A DNA stretch of 64,000 bases. Source: G963662905 sp963676725 (GTDB lineage Bacteria; Bacteroidota; Bacteroidia; Bacteroidales; WRLA01). The position numbers and the translations under genes are program-made. The stretch is taken from the NCBI GenBank assembly GCA_963676725.1, contig OY781463.1, forward strand, positions 4,278,001-4,342,000. The letters are read 5' to 3'. This document shows positions 25,221 to 33,937 of the stretch, piece after piece (within the stretch, counting starts at the first letter, position 1; every line of letters starts with the position of its first letter). The notes under the pieces are model-generated. The model did no database searches. It was not told the origin of the DNA and worked only from the letters and a program-made list of their open reading frames with translations.

Positions 25221-26519
25221 CTAGCCTTTCTTTCTCCTGTTCAAAAAACCAATGATTTCTTTAAAATCATCCTTTCGATACCGAAAAAGCGATTGAAGGC
25301 TGGATTGTGTAATATGCATATAAACAAAAACATAAATCAAACTTCCAAGACCATAAGCTACCAGGGTTGCATATGCAGCCCCCTCAATACCAAAATGTGG
25401 AATCAATAAAATATTCAGCATTATATTCACAAAAACCATCGGCATAAATACATAAAGGGCATATTTGGGCTTAGCCTGACTCGCCAAAAAACTATCCAAA
25501 ACCCGCACAATAATAAAAACGATAATGGCCGGGCTAAGCAATCGCATCATATAGGCGCTTTCTAAAAAGGCTTGACCAAAAAACACCGGAACCACCCAAG
25601 GAACAAAAACCCATAAAACGGCAGACCCAAGAGCTCCGGCCAACAGACCTAGGCGCATCATCCGGTGTGTTTCTTCTTTACTCTTATGTATATCTTTCTC
25701 ATTGGAAGCATGGCTCATAATCACCACACTCATTGCTTGTGGAATAAGCCAAATTTGCTCTATCAAAGATGCTGCAAGCGAATAAATCCCCACTTCGGCG
25801 GCACTGAGCATTTTTTGCAGGATTAAGATATCGATTTTATAAATCAGTAAAAAGGTGAGGTTGGCTGCAGCAAATACGATCCCAAGCCTCATCAATCGAA
25901 AAATTAACGATTTCTCAAAATGAACACGTATCCTGTGATGTTTACACAAATCATAAAGAGCCACAAAAAACACAAAAGCATAGGCTGCAAAAAAAGCCAG
26001 AACAGCTCCTTCTACCCCCCAATCCATCACCAAGACAAATAAAACAATCAGTAGTGCATTTAGGGTAAAAGGTGCCCAGATCAGGCGGTTGGAAGTGCCA
26101 ATTTGTTGCTTTCCGAGATAAATGCCACGGGCATAAGATGTGCCAAGATACACAGGAATAAGTAAAATCGCCAATAGTATCATCATTGGCGTAAAATCGG
26201 GATTATCAAGAAGAATATAACCCAAAAACGACAGCAACATCCCAGAAAGGGAGCTTAAAATAAAGATACTGAATACCGATGAAATAAGCTTATCTGCAGG
26301 GATTTCCTTTTTACCGAGTTCCACAATGGATGCACGGAGCATGCCCATTTGCACCAGGCTTCCGGCAATTAGAGGCACCACAAGCAATGAGATATAGATA
26401 CCATAGCCTTCTGGCATCAATAGCCGTGTAAGCAAAACATACACAACACCAGTGCAAATTAGTGCTGCTATATTGCTGCTAAACACTTTAACAATATCGT
26501 TCAGGTAGCTTTTTGACAT
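25221..26519 (-). CDS. oligosaccharide flippase family protein (Wzx/MATE-like)
   Basis: A 432-residue polytopic protein with about twelve hydrophobic segments and the N-terminal pattern of polysaccharide exporters: LTRLLMPEGYGIYISLLVVP. A mid-protein LLIYKIDILILQKMLSAAEVGIYSLA block is also typical of the PST/Wzx family. It would move lipid-linked glycan units across the inner membrane. No polysaccharide cluster surrounds it. A TATCTTTG -7 box is present on the minus strand at 26536-26543, with no clear -33 element. Confidence 0.85.
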   Translation of the reverse strand: MSKSYLNDIVKVFSSNIAALICTGVVYVLLTRLLMPEGYGIYISLLVVPLIAGSLVQMGMLRASIVELGKKEIPADKLISSVFSIFILSSLSGMLLSFLGYILLDNPDFTPMMILLAILLIPVYLGTSYARGIYLGKQQIGTSNRLIWAPFTLNALLIVLFVLVMDWGVEGAVLAFFAAYAFVFFVALYDLCKHHRIRVHFEKSLIFRLMRLGIVFAAANLTFLLIYKIDILILQKMLSAAEVGIYSLAASLIEQIWLIPQAMSVVIMSHASNEKDIHKSKEETHRMMRLGLLAGALGSAVLWVFVPWVVPVFFGQAFLESAYMMRLLSPAIIVFIIVRVLDSFLASQAKPKYALYVFMPMVFVNIMLNILLIPHFGIEGAAYATLVAYGLGSLIYVFVYMHITQSSLQSLFRYRKDDFKEIIGFLNRRKKG

Positions 26520-26605
26520 ATATCCTGATTTCGCACAAAGATAAGTCCTTCCGCTGATTTATCCGCTTCGTTTTTAAAGTGCCTGAAATAATCCTGATTT
26601 ACGAA

Positions 26606-26635
26606 TTGCTTGTCGTTTCAGATAATCTATATTTG
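26606..26635 (+). promoter_or_regulatory. promoter of a 54-codon gene
   Basis: TTG at 26606-26608 and TATATTTG at 26628-26635 are 19 bases apart, an excellent match. The ATG is 17 bases downstream. Confidence 0.75.
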
Positions 26636-26652
26636 CAAAAAAAAGGAATATT

Positions 26653-26817
26653 ATGAAAAAACCGTTATTTAATATCCTCGTACTATTAATCATCGCAATT
26701 TTCTTGATTTTACTCAATGAAATGGATTTACTCGAAAAAGGGGCAAAATTTATGTTCATTCCCATTTTGGCATTCTATTTTTTGGGGCAATATTCCGAAC
26801 GAAGGTTTCAGAAATAG
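26653..26817 (+). CDS. small membrane protein, 54 residues
   Basis: A short gene missed by length cut-offs. It encodes 54 residues: a Lys-rich start, a helix (about 5-21, NILVLLIIAIFLILL), a short acidic loop (NEMDLLEKG) and a second helix (about 34-45), ending in a basic QYSERRFQK tail. AAAGGA precedes the ATG at good spacing, the promoter at 26606-26635 is near-consensus, and a terminator follows. The function is unknown. It is transcribed away from the flippase gene. Confidence 0.7.
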   Translation: MKKPLFNILVLLIIAIFLILLNEMDLLEKGAKFMFIPILAFYFLGQYSERRFQK

Positions 26818-26853
26818 GAGCATACCGAATATTCCACCGGCAGTTATAGACAC

Positions 26854-26882
26854 AAAAAAAGGGATTGCTTAAAGACAATCCC
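26854..26882 (-). terminator. terminator after the LruC lipoprotein gene
   Basis: GGGATTG at 26861-26867 pairs with CAATCCC at 26876-26882; A7 precedes it on the plus strand, giving a U tract for the minus-strand transcript. It may also serve the 54-codon gene. Confidence 0.8.
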
Positions 26883-26908
26883 TCCAATATTTTTATTGAT
26901 AGATTTTC

Positions 26909-28294
26909 TTACCAGCTAGGAACATAAGTATTCGTATGATCGGGATAGAGATACCAATCCTGATTTTCAGTGCCACCGGACTCTGCCCAGTTTTGAAATA
27001 ATGGATAAGCCAGAAGGAAATCTGTTTTTTCTTCAGCGACTTCAAAATCTGCGGCAATAAACTCTACCGCCCATGGAAGGTTTTCTGCTGTACGGTAAAA
27101 AGCATCTTCTCCTGTAAGTGGGGTAGGGAAAACTGTTCCCGGGCTTCCATTCCAGCTTGAAGGGGAAGCATCGTCATAAGTGCCGAATAAACCCATATCT
27201 GCTGAGGCCGTTGGGGGCGCTCCAAAGGGACGTACTTGATGTGAAGGGTTATTGCTTCTAAACAAATAAGGGATCAATTCAAAGCCACATACAACTCCTC
27301 GGGGAATATATACCTGAAATTCGATTGTATCGGGTTTTGCATCAATACCGGAAGCACTGGTATTATGATAAGGTGTTGTTTGCCAATCCCTTACATCGTT
27401 AAAACAAATGACACCACAGTTTACGTCAGGATCAGCAGGAGCTCCATACCATGTTACAATATTGTCGAGGTATTTTGATTCAACGCCATTGTATTTCAGA
27501 AATTCCCAGCCAAGTCCACTTCTTATACTTGCGCCAACTGCCTGTACAATTGTTTGAAAATACACATGCTTTAACGAATTATCTGAATGTTTGTCCCAGC
27601 CATATTTTGTTTTCAAAACCATATCGTTGAGGTCATAATCACCCATACTTGGCCATAAATCTTCAAAAATTTGATAATAATAGCATTCACCTCCTTCAGG
27701 GCTTGTGTATTCAGGCTCACCTGGTGCAGGTCCTCCCTTAAAATCGCTGGGAACTGCATTTTTCAGATACTGTTTGTTTGCGCTTGCAGGAAAGGAAATA
27801 CTATAGGCTCTTTGGGCATCTTGTGGAAAATCGTCAAAACGATCTGCAATACCATCACCATCGGTATCAACTAAGGCGGCTTTTTGCGGTTTGATGTCGA
27901 AATTCAATAAAACAACATTTTCATCGATGGAGAAGTCTTGCGATTCATTCACCAATGGGGAATAGAGCTTTATGGCTTTGGTTTTGGTGGGTACCCTAAA
28001 AAAGAACTCCACTTGTCCGTTATAGATGGTCGAACGGTCGATCAGGTTATGGTTTTCATCCATAAGATCCAATGGTGTTGCATCGAAGGCAGAAGTTTCT
28101 TGTCCGTCTAACTGAATTGTTACGCTCAGGTTTTTATCAGCAATAGCTGACCACGTAAAATTATCCGGCACCTTCAAATCTTTAAACGATTCATTTCCGT
28201 AGGGTTCCTGATATACTTCTCTATCCTTATTGCACGAAGAAAGGAAGAAACCCAATGCCATCAGGCTGACGAGTACTACATGTCTTTTTTTCAT
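26909..28294 (-). CDS. LruC domain-containing lipoprotein
   Basis: A 461-residue protein with a lipoprotein signal (lipobox FLSSC, cysteine 21). After about 120 residues comes a calcium-binding DTDGDGIADRFDDFPQD repeat (143-159), followed by the FPASANKQYLKN, FEDLWPSMGDYDLNDMVLKTKY and C-terminal blocks typical of the LruC/DUF4842 domain, which in Bacteroidota and spirochaetes is an outer-surface or periplasmic module. The ATG at 28294 is chosen because it starts a standard signal peptide; the extra seven codons upstream are not needed. The ligand is unknown. The gene is monocistronic. Confidence 0.85.
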   Translation of the reverse strand: MKKRHVVLVSLMALGFFLSSCNKDREVYQEPYGNESFKDLKVPDNFTWSAIADKNLSVTIQLDGQETSAFDATPLDLMDENHNLIDRSTIYNGQVEFFFRVPTKTKAIKLYSPLVNESQDFSIDENVVLLNFDIKPQKAALVDTDGDGIADRFDDFPQDAQRAYSISFPASANKQYLKNAVPSDFKGGPAPGEPEYTSPEGGECYYYQIFEDLWPSMGDYDLNDMVLKTKYGWDKHSDNSLKHVYFQTIVQAVGASIRSGLGWEFLKYNGVESKYLDNIVTWYGAPADPDVNCGVICFNDVRDWQTTPYHNTSASGIDAKPDTIEFQVYIPRGVVCGFELIPYLFRSNNPSHQVRPFGAPPTASADMGLFGTYDDASPSSWNGSPGTVFPTPLTGEDAFYRTAENLPWAVEFIAADFEVAEEKTDFLLAYPLFQNWAESGGTENQDWYLYPDHTNTYVPSW

Positions 28295-28493
28295 ATCTGA
28301 AGGAGTTTTTAACAATGTATTAACAATGGTTTTTTATAATTCAAAACTCATGCCATAAATATAACAACCTGTTTAATAATTATTTATAATAATTCTTTTG
28401 TGTAGATGTTGGAAAAAAAGTCATATTAACACACAAATATATGAAACCATATATGTTAAGATTAGTATATGATGATATAGGAAAAAAATAATA

Positions 28494-29225
28494 TTAAAGC
28501 ATCACCGCCTGCAATACATCCAATGATTTCAATTTTCCAAAAGAAGGAACATGAATCGTGAAATAATCTACAATATTATTTAAAAGTGCGGAACGGATGT
28601 TTCCGTTCATACGGATTGTTCCGCATTCTGAATAATGATGCCTTGCGAGATAGGCAAAAGTGCTGCTTTGTGGCGGCGTTATAAAAGCTTTGTGGTTCGG
28701 TCTTTCTATGGTGCTGCAGCCTTCATATAGATCAATAAAATAAGGTTTTTCTTCCGTATGACGAAGGTCGGGTGCAAAGCCAATGCGTTTTGCAAATTCG
28801 AGCAAAAACGACAAATACCCATTATGGCATGAAACAGTACATTGAGCATACCACATTAAAAACTCTTCAATAAAAAGGAACATGGATTCATTGGATTCCG
28901 ATTCACGGATGCACTTCATTAAAATTTCATTCAGCAGCATGCGCACGGCATTCTTCATTAAATCTTCACTATTGCCCAATCCTAAAGGAACAAGGTCTTT
29001 TACATAATGAAGGTCATTGCTTTTTCCTTCGGAGCAGAGCATATCGAGTAATTGCAATGGCTGAAAAAGGCCTGCTTTCATCTTTGCGTTTTTTTTGCGA
29101 ACACCCCTGAGCATATACGATTGCACCCCTCTTTCGAGCGTGTACATCTGGGCAATTAATGATGTGTCCCCATATTTGATGGTGCGAAATATTATTGCTC
29201 GTGTTTTATAGGTGGCCGGCATCAT
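28494..29225 (-). CDS. recO: DNA repair protein RecO
   Basis: A 243-residue RecO. The N-terminal OB-fold is recognised by TYKTRAIIFRTIKYGDTSLIAQMYT and MLRGVRKKNAKMKAGLFQPLQLLDM, with the helical C-terminal domain after it. RecO loads RecA onto SSB-coated single-stranded DNA with RecR. Two adjacent ATG codons occur at the start and either may be used. The 402-base gap upstream (29226-29627) shows no gene, promoter or repeat that I recognise. Confidence 0.93.
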   Translation of the reverse strand: MMPATYKTRAIIFRTIKYGDTSLIAQMYTLERGVQSYMLRGVRKKNAKMKAGLFQPLQLLDMLCSEGKSNDLHYVKDLVPLGLGNSEDLMKNAVRMLLNEILMKCIRESESNESMFLFIEEFLMWYAQCTVSCHNGYLSFLLEFAKRIGFAPDLRHTEEKPYFIDLYEGCSTIERPNHKAFITPPQSSTFAYLARHHYSECGTIRMNGNIRSALLNNIVDYFTIHVPSFGKLKSLDVLQAVML

Positions 29226-29627
29226 GCAAATTTTTCAAAAAAACAGCTGTTGGTTTCTTCATATTATTCTCAATCTTCGAAATAAGGACCGCCAAAATAC
29301 TCATTATATGCTTATACAATGCCTTTATCGTTTGCCGCCAAAAATTATTATCCCTGTTTCCTGAAGCACAAAGTGATCAGGTTTTGTTAAAGAAAAAAAC
29401 GAATGACCATAATACTCGGATATATTCAATGTGCCAAAATCTGAAAGTACACTTAGCATTCACTAATTTAGCTTATTTTATTTAACCATTAGTCGGAATC
29501 ACTTTTATTCTCCACAATATATGAATTGGAACCTAAAGTTGGAATGCCAATCAAGTCATGCAAAATAAGGTACAGAATGCTTAATAGACTTAAGCAAAAA
29601 GTGGTAAGCAAAAATTTTTCAGATTTA

Positions 29628-30323
29628 TTAATCCATAAGGCAACGCACAGAATATCCATTCACCTTATTGCCGAAGCCACTTCTCCCAACATAGCCATTG
29701 GATTGCTCCAAAAAGCGGTACCAAGCATTGGCAGGGCCGTTTTCCTCAGAACTCCACCAATAACTGTAGTCTCCCATGTTCTGGAACGTATTGAAAGTAT
29801 TGCGATTACCAGCCGGCAGACCGGAGAAGCCACTTTCGTTGGTAGCACCTTCTGACTCCTTCCAAAAATCGCCAGATTTCATTTTAGCACCAGCAACAGC
29901 TTCTCCTCCAAGAAAATCCGTTAATTCACTCCAATCCTTATCTGATGGAATTCTCCAACCTTCCGGGGCAAGACCTCTGGGGTCGTTTACTGCATACCAA
30001 TTATACAATTTGCCATAAATTAACCCATTTTCGGGATTATTGTCGTAATAAGACCAAGCGGGAGTCTTTTCCTCTCCTGCTTTTTGCCATTCCTCTTCTG
30101 TTTTGGCTTCGAGTATAGGGTCGCCATTGCGGAATTTATCCACATTCAGGTTTTCTACCATCCAAAACTGTTCGCCAATTGCTACCTTTTTTGTAGTATC
30201 ATTAGCTGCTGCTTTATTTGTTATTGTTTTATCTGTTGTTGACTTATTGGGGGCATCGCCACAACTTGTCATCACGAATGCAGTCATTACCACTGCGCTT
30301 AAAAACATACTTACTTTCTTCAT
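29628..30323 (-). CDS. FISUMP domain lipoprotein
   Basis: A 231-residue lipoprotein (lipobox FVMTSC, cysteine 21) with a Thr/Lys/Ala-rich linker (24-46) and a FISUMP (Fib_succ_major) domain from about residue 47: GEQFWMVENLNVDKFRNGDPI, IYGKLYNWYAVNDPRGLAPEGWRIPSD, SGFSGLPAGNR and YWWSSEENG...GYSVRC. The domain resembles C-type-lectin-like folds and is common in secreted Bacteroidota and Fibrobacter proteins. No partner is evident. A TACATTTG element lies on the minus strand at 30381-30388, with no clear -33 element. Confidence 0.88.
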   Translation of the reverse strand: MKKVSMFLSAVVMTAFVMTSCGDAPNKSTTDKTITNKAAANDTTKKVAIGEQFWMVENLNVDKFRNGDPILEAKTEEEWQKAGEEKTPAWSYYDNNPENGLIYGKLYNWYAVNDPRGLAPEGWRIPSDKDWSELTDFLGGEAVAGAKMKSGDFWKESEGATNESGFSGLPAGNRNTFNTFQNMGDYSYWWSSEENGPANAWYRFLEQSNGYVGRSGFGNKVNGYSVRCLMD

Positions 30324-30742
30324 ATCTATTTGCTTTTATTATTTCCTGCTCTTTTAACCGACTTTTAGTATCTCATACGTCAAATGTATTAATTTTTGTT
30401 GTGTTTTCGCCTTTTATCGGCGATAATATAACATCAGTTAGCCTATCACTTTCGTTTACAGTGCACTAAAATACAGAATAATTTTGCAAATATTTGCTCT
30501 CTAATGACATCTGTTTCTCGATACTTTTCGGTGGATCTGTTTTTTATCCTTCGGGAAAATGCGTGTTTAAAAACAAAAGCTGTTAAAACGGAAAATACAG
30601 GAAGTTCTTGGGGAAATATTTCATCTGGTTTATTGTATTAGCGCTGAAAGTCTCCTACACATCTTTTGGAAACTTCTAGGTTAATCTATTGGCAAGTTCA
30701 CCCTGATAAAATCGGAGCTGACCTTGGTTTTTAACTAATGAG

Positions 30743-30772
30743 TTGCAAATTTTCAAAAACCATTTACCTTTG
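30743..30772 (+). promoter_or_regulatory. promoter of the GtrA-like gene
   Basis: TTG at 30743-30745 and TACCTTTG at 30765-30772 are 19 bases apart, a near-consensus promoter. The rest of the 30324-30800 gap shows nothing recognisable; a 45-codon frame at 30504 has no supporting signals. Confidence 0.7.
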
Positions 30773-30800
30773 CAGCCATTATTTTTAACAAATCTCAAAA

Positions 30801-31301
30801 TTGGGAAAACCGGGTCGCTATAACTTATTTACTAGAACCATCAACTGGTTCTACCCCCCTTTCAGCAGGCTGATTCCTCCCGAAACTTTCAGGTATGCGG
30901 CTACAGGCGGGCTTAATACGGCCCTCGATATTTTTCTGTATTTTGTTTTTTATAATTTTATTCTGGATAAGCAAGTTGTCGATCTGGAATTTATAGCTAT
31001 CAGCCCTTACATTGCCGCCTTTATTATTGTGTTTCCCATTACATTTACCACAGGTTTTTTATTGGCCAAATACGTAACGTTTTTGGATTCTCCATTGCGG
31101 GGAAAAGTGCAACTCATCAGGTATGGCGTTTCCGTTGGCGGCAGCATCCTGCTCAACTACATTTGTTTGAAGCTATTTGTAGAATACATGCACATCTGGC
31201 CGACCGTAGCTAAAATGATTACTACCGTTGTGGTGGTAATTTACAGCTATTTAATTCAAAGATATTTCACGTTTAAAACGGGGAAAATATCAAAAACTTA
31301 G
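30801..31301 (+). CDS. GtrA family membrane protein
   Basis: A 166-residue protein with four membrane segments and the family signature FRYAATGGLNTALDIFLYFVF, then TTGFLLAKYVTF and QLIRYGVSVGGSILLNY, ending with YLIQRYFTFK. GtrA proteins are thought to help move lipid-linked sugars or assist glycosyltransferases at the inner membrane. The start is a TTG at 30801; an in-frame TAA at 30786 excludes longer forms, and the first conserved segment leaves little room for a later start. Confidence 0.87.
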   Translation: MGKPGRYNLFTRTINWFYPPFSRLIPPETFRYAATGGLNTALDIFLYFVFYNFILDKQVVDLEFIAISPYIAAFIIVFPITFTTGFLLAKYVTFLDSPLRGKVQLIRYGVSVGGSILLNYICLKLFVEYMHIWPTVAKMITTVVVVIYSYLIQRYFTFKTGKISKT

Positions 31302-31348
31302 TTCTGACAATATCTACTTTGACTCTTATATTTGCTCATATTCCTCAT

Positions 31349-32449
31349 TTAACAAGTTTTTGGACTCAAGTCGATAGGCTCCATAAATTGTCGGCCAACG
31401 CTATAAGGTAGAAATCCAGCATATTGTAATCGCCCTATTATCATGGCAGGATGTGTATTGAACTTTGCGGCATAATCAATAATATCTTCCTCTGTGATAT
31501 TTTTGTTTTGCAAAACCTCCTTTTCTTGGTGCTTAGTAAATGTGTGTTTTATAGCAAAGCTGTGAGCTTCTTCTTCCTTTTCAGGATCTGCAGCTGCAAA
31601 ATCAACATTCTCTAAAGAAATATATTTTTTTCCGTGTAAAATAATATGTCCTAACTCATGAAAAAAAGTAAACCAAAAATTATCATTTCTCTTGTATCTT
31701 GCTGTCATTTGGATTAATGGAGTGCTATTTAACCAACGGGTAGATCCACTTAATGGCACCTTTGGCAGTTTAGGTGTAAACAATAATATAACACCAGCAT
31801 CTAAGCAGAGCTCCTGAAGTCGTTTAAAGAAGTCAAAAGGTTGGCTGACCATTAGTTGTCTCATTTGAGCAATATTATTCTTAAGAGTTTTAATATTAAA
31901 CCCATCTACATTAATAAGTTTAGCTTGCAATTCACCCTGTCTTAACCAAGCAGAAATTGCATGTGGCTGATGAGTTTGTTTAAGAGAAGTATAAGCAGCG
32001 ACTTTTAACTCGGTCTCAATATAGAGTTTCTCCCAAGCACGATGTGAGGCAATCCCAAAGTAATTAAGCATATTTACAGTTTTCTCTTCAATTTTTCTCG
32101 TTGTTGGAACCCAATTCATTTTAGCCATTTCTGAATAAGGGAATTCCTTTGCCCATTTCACTGCATTTTCAACAGCTTTCTTTTGTTTCACTCGTGCAAT
32201 ATATTCATTATATCTAGCTTGTTTATTAATCCAGAATTGAGCAGGAATCTGCGTTACGTTCTCAAATAAAATTGCCATCTCAGGGGTTAGGGAACTCTCT
32301 TCTCTCAAGACAGCAAGTATGGTTTTCTCAGGCTTTCCTGTCCTAAGGGCAAATTCTTTTATACTCATTCCCATTTCCCTTATCTTTTCACCCAATGTTG
32401 TAGCAGGATGAAATACAATGTCGGGCATATATTGATTTGCAAGTGTCAT
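31349..32449 (-). CDS. higA: HigA-type antitoxin fused to an ImmA/IrrE peptidase domain
   Basis: A 366-residue protein. Residues about 15-85 are an XRE helix-turn-helix (LGEKIREMGMSIKEFALRTG, PEMAILFENVTQIPAQFW), the HigA signature. The C-terminal half has an ImmA/IrrE-like metallopeptidase motif, FTFFHELGHIILHG. It follows the HigB-like toxin by 10 bases on the minus strand, giving toxin-first order as in higBA. It probably represses the operon and neutralises the toxin; the peptidase domain may sense or process a stress signal. The ATG at 32449 is preferred to a TTG upstream. Confidence 0.85.
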   Translation of the reverse strand: MTLANQYMPDIVFHPATTLGEKIREMGMSIKEFALRTGKPEKTILAVLREESSLTPEMAILFENVTQIPAQFWINKQARYNEYIARVKQKKAVENAVKWAKEFPYSEMAKMNWVPTTRKIEEKTVNMLNYFGIASHRAWEKLYIETELKVAAYTSLKQTHQPHAISAWLRQGELQAKLINVDGFNIKTLKNNIAQMRQLMVSQPFDFFKRLQELCLDAGVILLFTPKLPKVPLSGSTRWLNSTPLIQMTARYKRNDNFWFTFFHELGHIILHGKKYISLENVDFAAADPEKEEEAHSFAIKHTFTKHQEKEVLQNKNITEEDIIDYAAKFNTHPAMIIGRLQYAGFLPYSVGRQFMEPIDLSPKTC

Positions 32450-32459
32450 AAAATGATTT

Positions 32460-32792
32460 TTAATGGTAATCAACAATTTCAATAATCTCTACAATTTTCA
32501 TTTCTGTTAGCAGAGGAGTGCCGTGCTCATTTGTTGGAACTGGCTTTACTGCAGGTTCAAAAATAAGTCGGTACGGATGGTCTAAACTACAAGACCATTG
32601 ACCATCTCTATCACCTGATAACTTGTGGAAGTTTCCCGGCAAAAATTGCAGGTCGTCAAAACTTTCCACATCTCGTAAATCTCCGAGTCTTTGATGATAT
32701 TTAGTAGCTCTGGCATTACCTAGTTTCTTTTGCGCAAGGGAGAAATTATTCCCGTAATTTTTTAATTTTCTATTTGCAAAAGTAATATCCAT
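32460..32792 (-). CDS. higB: HigB-type RelE-superfamily toxin
   Basis: A 110-residue toxin of the RelE/HigB plasmid-maintenance killer type: MDITFANRKLKNY start, LPGNFHKLSGDRDGQWSCSLDHPYRLIFEP core and a C-terminal VEIIEIVDYH that matches the family ending. HigB toxins cleave mRNA on the ribosome. The ATG at 32792 matches the family N-terminus. A TAAATTTG -7 box lies on the minus strand at 32805-32812, immediately upstream. The antitoxin gene follows in the same operon. Confidence 0.88.
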   Translation of the reverse strand: MDITFANRKLKNYGNNFSLAQKKLGNARATKYHQRLGDLRDVESFDDLQFLPGNFHKLSGDRDGQWSCSLDHPYRLIFEPAVKPVPTNEHGTPLLTEMKIVEIIEIVDYH

Positions 32793-32804
32793 TTTTTTGA
32801 TATG

Positions 32805-32812
32805 CAAATTTA
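32805..32812 (-). promoter_or_regulatory. -7 box of the higBA operon
   Basis: TAAATTTG on the minus strand fits TAnnTTTG and lies 13 bases before the toxin ATG. The expected -33 TTG is not evident. Confidence 0.45.
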
Positions 32813-33005
32813 ACAAACACTTTCTGTTCTTTAAAATTATTCTTGGTCTCGTTTTCTTGATTAACTACCATCTGTTTCCTAAGTCTATCTTTAATGGTTG
32901 CGCTATGTTGAGTTGTCTACTTTTTCTGTAGTGACTCTACGCCAATATTACGGGCTGAAAAGGAAGTTGAGCTAAGGAAAACAGAAATTAAATAAAGCTA
33001 TTAAT

Positions 33006-33575
33006 TTATACCCTCTTTATTTGTTCTGCGTTTAATATCAATTTGTTAGGACTAGGAAATTTTATTGGCAATAAGTCAATTCGAAATGGTAATTCCATGT
33101 CTTTCAACTCGTCAATTTTTTTGTCTAGAAGTCCTTTTTCATTACAATAATTAAAAGTCAGTTTTAAATATCGTCTGATTATCATTAATGGTAAAAATTG
33201 TCCTCTAAAATTCATCCAGTCCATTAAGTCCTTTTTCCCTTTTGAGCTGTTACAGGACTTACAAGCAAAAATTAAATTCTCTGCATCATCCTGTCCACCA
33301 AGCTTTTTAGGAAAAATATGATCCAAAACTAAATTGTCTGTCGAACCACAATAATTACAAATCTGTCCGGTTTGCAATTTGATTTTCTCATCATCAAAAA
33401 TTGTACGCATATTCATAGTGCCCGCTTTAAGTCCTTTGAATAACCGGGATCTGATCATAAAGTTAAACGCTCCATATTTTTCTTGTTTCTTAGCAACTGC
33501 AGTATGAGCCATTGCTAAATTCGAGTAAGAAAAGTAAATCATCTCTTGCACTGTCTCAATTTGTTGTTTTGCCAT
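33006..33575 (-). CDS. HNH endonuclease
   Basis: A 189-residue protein with an HNH nuclease core: ICNYCGS (C73, C76), LVLDHIFPKKLGGQDDAEN (D85, H86, N100) and CKSCNSSKG (C105, C108, N109). The two CxxC pairs bind a structural zinc ion. The N-terminal 60 residues and C-terminal 70 residues are not recognised. The ATG at 33575 is chosen; 32 further upstream residues have no support. It sits beside the higBA pair in an AT-rich patch between housekeeping genes. It may be a defence or mobile-element nuclease; this is inference. The gap 33576-33937 shows nothing else. Confidence 0.85.
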   Translation of the reverse strand: MAKQQIETVQEMIYFSYSNLAMAHTAVAKKQEKYGAFNFMIRSRLFKGLKAGTMNMRTIFDDEKIKLQTGQICNYCGSTDNLVLDHIFPKKLGGQDDAENLIFACKSCNSSKGKKDLMDWMNFRGQFLPLMIIRRYLKLTFNYCNEKGLLDKKIDELKDMELPFRIDLLPIKFPSPNKLILNAEQIKRV

Positions 33576-33925
33576 TGTCAAGTATTCTGTTTCACAAAGT
33601 GTTTTACTTACATTTAATTTGTTCTGAATACTCCCCGAGTAGTAGCAGGTTGCGTGGCGCTTTCCTATCAAACAACTTTAAAGTTTGTGTGGGCTATAGA
33701 CCCTGAAATATTGTCGTAGATTCACTTTGCTGTTTTAGCATTCAAATTTAGTACATAATTCTATTTCAATGAAACAAATCACAGATTTTTATTTTTATGT
33801 TTTATCCTCATTTTGTCCATTATCTGCTCTATTCATGCTCTCAAATAGCTCAGAACACAGTTAAACCAAACACTTTTTAAGAATAAAATGCTATACGACA
33901 CCTTCTATCGAAACAATAAAAACCC

Positions 33926-33933
33926 TAATTTTG
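33926..33933 (+). promoter_or_regulatory. -7 box of glyS
   Basis: TAATTTTG fits TAnnTTTG and ends 4 bases before the glyS ATG, so the transcript would be nearly leaderless. The -33 region reads TTC instead of TTG. Confidence 0.45.
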
Positions 33934-33937
33934 CGGC

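Noticed and set aside
29526..29855. Plus-strand frames opposite the FISUMP lipoprotein gene
   Set aside because: They are antisense to a gene with a clear lipobox and domain, and have no promoter of their own.
30504..30641. 45-codon frame in the long gap before the GtrA-like gene
   Set aside because: No ribosome-binding site, no promoter box and unremarkable composition; it lies upstream of the near-consensus GtrA promoter.
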